Shown in pieces: positions 1-5,894 of a DNA stretch of 64,000 nt; position 1 is the first letter of the stretch; every line of letters starts with the position of its first letter. Source of the DNA: G963556115 sp963677015. Lineage in GTDB: Bacteria; Planctomycetota; SZUA-567. The position numbers and the translations under genes were made by a program. Location: positions 2,914,001 through 2,978,000 of the forward strand of contig OY781533.1 of NCBI GenBank assembly GCA_963677015.1, written 5' to 3'. Below the pieces are notes generated by a model. The model saw only the letters and a list, made by a program, of their open reading frames with translations. It was not told the origin of the DNA and did no database searches.

Positions 1-830
1 AGACTGATATTAAAGATCCAAAATGTATAGTTACGCACCACCTCGGAATACTCCCACTCTTCCTCCCGCTCCTCAGCACTGGTTTCATTCAGTGCCCGGT
101 TATACTCTTCCTCGGTTATACCGTCAGGCAGAAGTCCGCAGTCCTCAGGCTTATCCCGATAAAAGATAAGAACAAACGCAGCGAAAGCTATCGCCACACA
201 GCCGACCAAAACCCAGGTGCCACGCCAGCCAAACCCGATCCAGCCGAAAAACACCCAGGTGCCATGCCAAGAAAACCCGCTCTTGAGCGAATCAAATATC
301 GCCGGAATGTATGAGAAGGTTACTACGATAAATATACCCAGAAAGGCGTTAATTCGACCACGCTTCTTGTCAAACCATTTCATCAGCATGGTTCTGCTGG
401 AAAGACCGAGAATTCCCTGACCGCAGAAACGGATCATCCAGAAACCGATAGTTACCACTACCATCGACGCCGCGACACTGCTGCCGAAGACCCCGGCAAT
501 CCGGTCACAATTAGCCATATAGAATAAAAACAAGCCCAATCCGATCACCGTCACCGACACAACCCGCCGTACCGAATACTTATCGAGCAGTTTTCCCGCC
601 CGTCCTATCAGAAATGACGAAGCTATAGTTCCCATCATATATGCCAGACTCAGCTCGAAACGTGAGATACCGAGATGTTCGACCAGATCATCGGTAAACG
701 CCGATACCCCGATTGTCTGACCCGGACCGCTCATCAGCATACCCAAAGACGCACAAACAAAAATCATATAGCCGTAAAAGACAGGAAACTTCGCCGGATT
801 AAAAGGAACTTTTGCTTTATTAATACTCAC
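1..830 (-). CDS. MFS transporter, N-terminal part (runs off left edge)
   Basis: Reading leftwards from a GTG at 830, the frame stays open to the window edge (about 276 codons). The product begins VSINKAKVPFNPAKFPVFYG and has hydrophobic helices, the MFS-type charged loop GRAGKLLDKYSVRR between helices 2 and 3, and an acidic Glu-rich central cytoplasmic segment (ITEEEYNRALNE onward). This layout fits the first half of a 12-TM major facilitator of the OFA/oxalate-formate-like kind. The substrate cannot be told. A GAGACGG just upstream is a weak ribosome site. Odd point: positions about 211-296 hold an in-frame 42-bp near-duplication, so a G-T-W-V segment occurs twice, 14 residues apart, in the helix 5/6 region. 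Family confidence is good, function unknown. Confidence 0.8.
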   Translation of the reverse strand, partial: MSINKAKVPFNPAKFPVFYGYMIFVCASLGMLMSGPGQTIGVSAFTDDLVEHLGISRFELSLAYMMGTIASSFLIGRAGKLLDKYSVRRVVSVTVIGLGLFLFYMANCDRIAGVFGSSVAASMVVVTIGFWMIRFCGQGILGLSSRTMLMKWFDKKRGRINAFLGIFIVVTFSYIPAIFDSLKSGFSWHGTWVFFGWIGFGWRGTWVLVGCVAIAFAAFVLIFYRDKPEDCGLLPDGITEEEYNRALNETSAEEREEEWEYSEVVRNYTFWIFNIS

Positions 831-1071
831 ACCGTCTCACAATCATAAATAATTTACAAAAAATTTACAAAATACCCAGATAACTCTAACCAAACGTTTA
901 TTATATGTAAAAAGATATAATAATATATAGTAATCTCATTTTATAATTTGAAGTTTTCACCCCAGAACCGTATACTAAATACAAATCCTGGGCCTGAAGA
1001 ACGTATCCAGCGATATTGAGCAGAAAATATCAACAGCCACTGATATCCACAGAAATGAGGTAATTTTTCCC

Positions 1072-1920
1072 ATGCTACCCGAATGCAGCCGTTGCAATGC
1101 CACCAATGTTCCTGCAGAAGAACTTGCCTTTTTAAAGACTGGCAATTCCTCGTGGGAGCTGGTCTGCCAAAAATGCATCAAAGAAGCGGGCATGGTCTGG
1201 AATAAACCCGGTGAACTTCGCTGGCTGGGCTCCTACGCCGGTCTCTACGATCCCGACACCTACCGCCTGCTCAGCAGCATCAAGGAGCAGAACGGACAGA
1301 AACCCGATAAGATCAGTGAGAACGAGCGGCGCTATGAACGGCATAAGATCGTTCTGCGCGGTTTTATCAAGAGGAATGATGAAGATCCGGAAATACTTGC
1401 AGTAATCGAAGATCTCTCCAAAGGCGGACTGCGGTTTGTCAGCAAAACCGAATTCGCCATCGCAGAAACCGCCAAGATCCGCATCGAACAGAAAAAAGAT
1501 GACGCCGAGTCCAGTGATATCCATGAGATTATCGAGATCGTCCGGGTTATTCCACAGCGTAACGGCACCTTTGAAATGGGTGCCCGCTTCCTCTCCGCCG
1601 AAACCGCCGGACTGGATAAAAAATCCCGGGCAAAGAAGGACCGCCACGATATACTCCTCAAACTCCGTTATAAGCTGAGCAACACCACCCCCGGCGTTAC
1701 CGGCGCAGTACTGGAGCTGGGACGGAAAACAGCACTCCTGCTGCTGACCGATCAACTTGAAAACGGCAAGAAGTTTGCGGTTATGATATCCGGGGAGAGC
1801 GGTGTATTCGCCAGACAGGAGCTCAGCGGTATCGCTGTGGTAAAGAGATCCGAAATGATCTACTCCGGAAACTACGAGGTTCTGGTAGAGCTGCAGAAAA
1901 TCAAGATTAACAAACGCTGA
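1072..1920 (+). CDS. PilZ domain protein with N-terminal zinc-binding Cys pairs
   Basis: 282 aa. An N-terminal CxxC pair (C5, C8) and a second pair (C32, C35) look like a small zinc ribbon. A PilZ domain follows: R86-xxx-R90, then D114-L-S-K-G-G119. In the PilZ family these residues bind cyclic di-GMP, so the protein is probably a c-di-GMP receptor. The C-terminal third (about 190-280) may be a second, degenerate PilZ-like beta barrel without the binding motif. It is cytoplasmic, with no signal or membrane helix. Start ATG at 1072 has GAGG about 14 bases upstream. It stands alone, with no GGDEF/EAL gene in the window, so what it controls is not visible. Confidence 0.85.
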   Translation: MLPECSRCNATNVPAEELAFLKTGNSSWELVCQKCIKEAGMVWNKPGELRWLGSYAGLYDPDTYRLLSSIKEQNGQKPDKISENERRYERHKIVLRGFIKRNDEDPEILAVIEDLSKGGLRFVSKTEFAIAETAKIRIEQKKDDAESSDIHEIIEIVRVIPQRNGTFEMGARFLSAETAGLDKKSRAKKDRHDILLKLRYKLSNTTPGVTGAVLELGRKTALLLLTDQLENGKKFAVMISGESGVFARQELSGIAVVKRSEMIYSGNYEVLVELQKIKINKR

Positions 1921-2135
1921 AAACACTTCCACCGCTACAGCTCATAATCTCTTGCCGCTGCCCGACAGGTCTGTTGCAGATGCATAGCCTCAGCTTTTAC
2001 TACCTATCCCCTGCTCAAACTCGAGTATAACTCACTCTACCCCTTCTCCCGCTCATACCTGCGGTAGAACTTGACAAGACCTGCAAATATCATAATATTA
2101 TGCCAATAACATTACACATTCTGAAAGGAAACATC

Positions 2136-2657
2136 ATGAAACTCCTGCTGCCACTACTCGCTATATTATTAATGGGTGCAGTATACGCCGTCGACAATGA
2201 CGAAGCCCCGCAATTGCTCAACTCAGAACCGGTTGAATACCGTACACTTTTTGCCACCGACCAAAGCCCGGCCGGCAAAATATTCGAGGTTGAAGCCAAA
2301 AACATCTGGCAGCGCACCATGATCAAACTTCATAAGGGCGAAGCCATCATCATCGCCTACATGTACGGCAAATGGAGTGTAAATCCCGACCGCAAACCGC
2401 ATGACGCCATCGGCGACCCGGACACGCCGGTCGAGAGTGATTCCTATGTCATGAAGATACATAATGAAGGCGCGCTCTGCGGCAAGATCGGCAAGGACGG
2501 CAAGCCTTTCTTTATCGGCAACACCATGAAGATCGTCGCCGAAACCGACGGCGAACTCTTCCTCATCGCCAATGACGATATCAAATCCGAGAAGGGTGCC
2601 GGCTATAGTGACAATTCCGGAGCCATCGGCATCGTTATCTATGAGATAGACAAATAA
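2136..2657 (+). CDS. Secreted protein with LecA/PA-IL-like lectin fold domain
   Basis: 173 aa from the ATG at 2136, chosen because AAAGGA precedes it and it opens a clean signal peptide (MKLLLPLLAILLMGAVYA). The mature part resembles the PA-IL (LecA) galactophilic lectin fold: a beta strand ending GEAIIIAYMYGKWSVNP, then a loop rich in Asp/Pro, then LCGKIGKDGKPFFIG, GELFLIANDD, and a Y-x-DNSG-x-IGI ending that matches the family's calcium/sugar-loop layout. It may bind glycans outside the cytoplasm; this is inferred from the fold. No operon partner. A hairpin at 2714-2758 lies downstream but its T-run serves the opposite strand. Confidence 0.7.
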   Translation: MKLLLPLLAILLMGAVYAVDNDEAPQLLNSEPVEYRTLFATDQSPAGKIFEVEAKNIWQRTMIKLHKGEAIIIAYMYGKWSVNPDRKPHDAIGDPDTPVESDSYVMKIHNEGALCGKIGKDGKPFFIGNTMKIVAETDGELFLIANDDIKSEKGAGYSDNSGAIGIVIYEIDK

Positions 2658-2713
2658 AACACCGAACAACGCCGGGATGCTTTTCATAAAGCTCAAAGAT
2701 AATTTGCCTGACA

Positions 2714-2758
2714 CAAAAAAAAAAAGCAGCCCCCGGAGTATACCGGGGTGCTGCTTTA
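2714..2758 (-). terminator. Rho-independent terminator of the DUF5320 operon
   Basis: Arms AGCAGC-CCCCGG (2725-2736) and CCGGGG-T-GCTGCT (2743-2755) with one bulged T. Read on the minus strand, the hairpin is followed by a T-run (A-run 2714-2725 on the plus strand), 32 bases past the stop of the DUF5320 gene. Confidence 0.85.
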
Positions 2759-2789
2759 ATATAACTGTACTCAGGTACCGCCGCTGGAA

Positions 2790-3110
2790 CTATTCAGCCG
2801 CATTCTCCAGAGAGGACAGACGTTCTTTTACCGTCTGCAGACTCCCTTCGAGTTGCAGCGCCTGCTCCTTGAGTATCGCAATCTGATCCTGTCTGTCCAC
2901 CGGCTGCACCGGTACACCGGCACCATATCCGGCGCCAAACCCGCGACCGCGACCATAACCGCGACCACAGCCCAGACGCCTTCCCAGTCCCTGACCTTTT
3001 CCAAAACCAAATCCTGAACCGGCATTTCCCGGTACAGTTGTACATAGTCCCATACCGCGTCCAGTCATTGCACCTGCCCCCATAGGGCCTGTTCCATCTC
3101 TTCCTGGCAT
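2790..3110 (-). CDS. DUF5320 family Gly/Arg-rich protein
   Basis: 106 aa. Starts MPGRDGTGPMGAGAMTGRG, the hallmark opening of DUF5320. A central Gly/Arg-rich stretch with scattered Cys follows, then a C-terminal helix with coiled-coil character (QDQIAILKEQALQLEGSLQT). A perfect AGGAGG lies 8 bases before the ATG at 3110, which excludes the longer reading starting at 3134. Members are found in anaerobes next to small Cys-rich or Mrp/NifB-type proteins; the molecular role is not established. It follows the zinc-ribbon gene at 3345 as the second gene of a two-gene operon closed by a terminator. Confidence 0.85.
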   Translation of the reverse strand: MPGRDGTGPMGAGAMTGRGMGLCTTVPGNAGSGFGFGKGQGLGRRLGCGRGYGRGRGFGAGYGAGVPVQPVDRQDQIAILKEQALQLEGSLQTVKERLSSLENAAE

Positions 3111-3162
3111 TATATTTCCTCCTGTGTAAATCAAATATTAACTCTAAAAAAAACGCTGCGCT

Positions 3163-3345
3163 CTATTCACGTATAAGACCCGCACCGCAATTCGGGCATC
3201 TCTGCTGTGTGCATGGCTGCCCACGCTCATGCTCCCGGCGGTAGCCGCATGCGGGACAGACACAGTAGCCGCCGGAGCCGCCACCAAATCCTCCCATCCT
3301 GCCATTACCACCGCCGGCAGATCCTCTACCATCACCTCCAGGCAT
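3163..3345 (-). CDS. Small zinc-ribbon protein, partner of DUF5320
   Basis: 60 aa. Opens MPGGDGRGSAGGG, echoing the MPG-GTG start of DUF5320, then a zinc ribbon: CVCPACGYRR, a His, PCTQQRCPNCGAG. The C-xx-C...C-x4-C-xx-C spacing fits a metal-binding knuckle common in short anaerobe proteins placed next to DUF5320 and MRP-type ATPases. AGGAGG sits 9 bases before the ATG. It is the first gene of the pair, 52 bases ahead of the DUF5320 start. Function unknown; an iron-sulfur or metal-handling role is a guess. Confidence 0.8.
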   Translation of the reverse strand: MPGGDGRGSAGGGNGRMGGFGGGSGGYCVCPACGYRREHERGQPCTQQRCPNCGAGLIRE

Positions 3346-3869
3346 CCCAGAGCCTCCTGTAAAAATTGGAATAAAAATAAATTCATACTGCAGTCAGCGC
3401 AAATTCCCCGGGGTCTCCCGCCGCTGCAACTGTACTTTACTCTATCCAATAAACGTGCCAGAGCAGAAAAAAGCCGGCATTTTTCTCATATCAACTTGTG
3501 TCACAATCAGTTACATGATATACACCAAAAATTATATATACCGTATATAGTCGCAGCACCGCAACCCAGTCAGTACTACAGTCGCACATCCCGCTACTCC
3601 AAAATCCCGACTCATACTCTCCCCCTACCAACAGAAAACAAAAAATTTCACCCCGCCTCACCCATTTATTTTAACGAAAAAAGATACCGTCATAATCCCG
3701 TTATAGACCCTCACCCCGTACGTATAATTCACTATACATTAATCACTTAAGTAACAATCAGCCAACAGCCGCACCCAGTATCCGACCCGGTTATATTAGT
3801 TGTAGCGCCATATCATTTACAACAAAATAAATTTCTGCTGCAAGCTATCCCAATGTCTTTACGTATAAA

Positions 3870-4004
3870 TAATGTGTGTGAATAAGCAAAAACAAATAAG
3901 CTGTAGGTTAAATAGGGGTATGTTCTGCATTTTACATTATTTACCAATACCTACCAAATCCATGTACGAGGTGACGCCGGTCATGTGTCGCCTCGTATTT
4001 TTTT
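3870..4004 (+). ncRNA. Possible small RNA ending at the orphan terminator
   Basis: The segment before the terminator has local pairing potential (GTAGG near 3904 with CCTAC near 3951; GGTAT near 3917 with ATACC near 3948). It matches no RNA family I can recognise by eye. The 5' end is arbitrary. The case rests on a strong terminator without a gene. Confidence 0.3.
3965..4004 (+). terminator. Orphan rho-independent terminator
   Basis: Arms TACGAGGTGAC (3965-3975) and GTCGCCTCGTA (3987-3997), 11 pairs with one G-T, followed by seven T (3998-4004). No coding gene precedes it on this strand within several hundred bases, so it may end an untranslated small RNA. Confidence 0.8.
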
Positions 4005-4120
4005 ATACTCTCCGCCCTGAATCCGGCATTACAAACAACCTGCGCCAAATCCCAAATCTCTTCTGACAATAAAACCAACCCTGTAATAAAACCGGCAGCT
4101 CAACCGCTATAAAACTATAA

Positions 4121-4160
4121 ATAAAAAAACGGGTATGGCTTGCACACCATACCCGTTTAA
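4121..4160 (-). terminator. Terminator of the 71-aa small-protein gene
   Basis: Arms AAACGGGTATGG (4127-4138) and CCATACCCGTTT (4147-4158), 12 perfect pairs. On the minus strand it is followed by seven T. It lies 23 bases past the stop at 4182 and could act in both directions. Confidence 0.85.
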
Positions 4161-4181
4161 AAATATCATTACTATAAAGAA

Positions 4182-4397
4182 TCACCTCTGAGGAGGTTGC
4201 GCATACAGGGTAAGAGATCCACGTAACGGGATATCAAAAACAAACTCACCTTTTTCCAGATCACGATTAATACACGGAGCAGTCAAGCTAGCTTTAATTG
4301 TATTAAGCTGATATTGACCGCTTGGCTGCCCCACACTCTCAATATTGTGAGCAGCACCTTTACCATCATATAAAATTTTTGGAATATCATTGTTCAT
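4182..4397 (-). CDS. Small hypothetical protein (71 aa)
   Basis: 71 aa, MNNDIPKILYDGKGAAHNIE onward; no signal peptide, membrane helix or Cys motif. Not recognised. It is likely a real gene because AAAGGAGA lies 7 bases before the ATG, codon use resembles that of other genes here, and a clean terminator follows the stop. It is monocistronic, with no neighbour within 700 bases on the same strand. Confidence 0.65.
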   Translation of the reverse strand: MNNDIPKILYDGKGAAHNIESVGQPSGQYQLNTIKASLTAPCINRDLEKGEFVFDIPLRGSLTLYAQPPQR

Positions 4398-4954
4398 TGC
4401 CGTTCTCCTTTATCATGCATAAATCTCAATAAATTCAACCGATACCGCAACTTATTATCTGTTCTCCTTCCTCGATTCCCATGACCCGGGCGGCTAAACC
4501 ACACCACAGAGCCCCAGCTTATGCTTATAGACACTTCACCACTATCATCAATACGGATTTAACCGTACCACTTTTGCTCTGCAGCGCCATCACACGGCAT
4601 AACAACCGCAGACAGCATCAATATAGGGATGAATCAACACAACATCTTTCAGAAAAAGGCTTAGTACCTTCTTAACACAATTCTAATAATAAACATTATT
4701 TCCGCTTTAGTAAAGAAAATTAAATTCATTTTATGTTATGATCATATAATAACATATTTTTTCAGAATATTCGTATCACACTCACACCCCGCTGATATTT
4801 TATTTTTCCCAAAGAAATATTCTCTAAAACCGCAGAAACACCTTAAAAACACCGATATTTCCTGTCACACCGCACCTCTCACATGCACAACTTTTTTACC
4901 GCCAGTAATTATAAAATCCCAAAATAACATATACCCGAACATAACCCTTACCAG

Positions 4955-5335
4955 AAAAAAAAACCGGTCTCCGACCACTAAACTGCAGAGAACCGCCCTT
5001 AAAGCCACTCAACCACACTCACTCTAACCCGCCGGTAACACCAAAAAACAACCGCCGGAAATCCCTGCCACTTCCTGCAGCCTCCCGCGAAATCAATTCC
5101 CCAGCCCCGCTCCTGCCGCCCGCAATACCTCACACACCACGCTACAGAGCGCGTGAGAAAACGCGAACACCCAGACATCTCCTTTACGCGTCTCCCGCTC
5201 CGCCACCGAGCCATAATACCGCCGCCATCTCCAGCCCCCGCCCGGCCCCGCCAACCGCTAAAATAAGCGGTTAACCCGATATTCTCTAACACCACAGAAA
5301 CCGGAGCCGCTGCGAAAGCGGCTCCGGCCAGTATA
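4955..5335 (-). ncRNA. Possible GC-rich non-coding transcript
   Basis: On the minus strand this block starts with an 11-bp perfect hairpin (CCGGAGCCGCT 5301-5311 with AGCGGCTCCGG 5317-5327), then a 7-bp hairpin (AACCGCT 5253-5259 with AGCGGTT 5266-5272), is strongly G-rich throughout, and ends in a hairpin (CGGT-t-CTC with GAGACCG) followed by a nine-T run (A-run 4955-4963 on plus). It contrasts sharply with AT-rich flanks. It does not match 6S, tmRNA, RNase P or SRP RNA by eye. Boundaries are approximate. Confidence 0.3.
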
Positions 5336-5383
5336 TCTGTCTCTACAGTGCCAAACATTGACTGAATTAATAAAAAAAGAGGG

Positions 5384-5411
5384 TTGACATAAAGACAGTA
5401 CAAAAGATAAT
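5384..5411 (+). promoter_or_regulatory. Sigma-70-type promoter upstream of tRNA-Arg
   Basis: TTGACA (5384-5389), 16-base spacer, GATAAT (5406-5411). It reads toward the tRNA at 5646, about 230 bases downstream. Another TTGACA at 5587 has no good -10 partner. Confidence 0.5.
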
Positions 5412-5645
5412 GAGACACACTGACCCGGCAATAATAACAGAGCGTCATTCGCTCCAAACGTCAGCAGCAGCCATGGTAAATGCAGTCACCCGGAACCGAG
5501 TGACCCTTCAGACAGGAAAAAAACAGACGCCGACCCAACAGAATCGACGTCACAATTTTCCCCAAAGAAGCCCGCAAACACCATACTTGACACAACAGCC
5601 GGCAGCACACGCAGCATACGCACCACCCAGAATACAAAAAAACAC

Positions 5646-5722
5646 GTGCCTGTAGCTCATCAGGATAGAGCGTCGGTTTCCTAAACCGGAGGTAGTGGGT
5701 TCGAGTCCCGCCAGGCATACCA
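5646..5722 (+). tRNA. tRNA-Arg, anticodon CCT
   Basis: 77 bases with a full cloverleaf: acceptor GTGCCTG with CAGGCAT (first pair G-T), anticodon stem TCGGT/ACCGG around the loop TTCCTAA (anticodon CCT, reads AGG), T-arm GTGGG-TTCGAGT-CCCGC, and encoded CCA at 5720-5722. It is the only RNA gene I can name here. Its 3' end faces the minus-strand rdrB gene 170 bases away. tRNA 3' ends are usual island integration sites, but I see no second copy of this 3' end beyond the defence genes. Confidence 0.97.
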
Positions 5723-5894
5723 CTTACAAATTACCCACAAAACCCAGAACAACCAATAAATTCAATCACTTATATCAAACAAAGCCAACATCACCAAAAT
5801 GTTCGATACATCCAAAATTCAAATATTCAACTATTAAAAACACCATTTTCAAGAATTTAAGCCACAAATAAACAACATTTCAACAATTCAACAC

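Larger units (their letters stand above)
3346..4181. other. Gene-poor interval between 3345 and 4182
   Basis: No open frame here looks like a protein. It holds the upstream region of the zinc-ribbon/DUF5320 operon, an isolated strong terminator at 3965-4004 on the plus strand with no gene in front of it, and the terminator of the next minus-strand gene (4121-4160). Confidence 0.7.
4398..5645. other. 1.2-kb interval without recognisable protein genes
   Basis: 4398-4950 is AT-rich with nothing I can name. About 4955-5335 is GC-rich and G-skewed on the minus strand, with hairpins and a terminal T-run (see the possible RNA entry). 5384-5645 carries a sigma-70 promoter reading toward the tRNA, and short hairpins GAGCG/CGCTC near 5440 and GTCAC/GTGAC near 5484-5503. 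Long open frames through the GC-rich part give Cys/Trp/Arg-rich sequence unlike a protein. Confidence 0.6.

Noticed and set aside
1132..1932. Long minus-strand frame opposite the PilZ gene
   Set aside because: It is an antisense shadow of a gene with clear PilZ motifs and a ribosome site.
3872..4066. 64-codon plus-strand frame across the orphan terminator
   Set aside because: It runs through the terminator hairpin and T-run, so it is not a plausible coding gene.
5301..5327. 11-bp perfect hairpin as a rho-independent terminator
   Set aside because: There is no T-run on either side beyond three bases, so I treat it as part of a structured block rather than a terminator.
4999..5457. 152-codon open frame on the minus strand
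   Set aside because: The translation is rich in Cys, Trp and Arg with no domain-like pattern and arises from a GC-rich block that looks like structured RNA.
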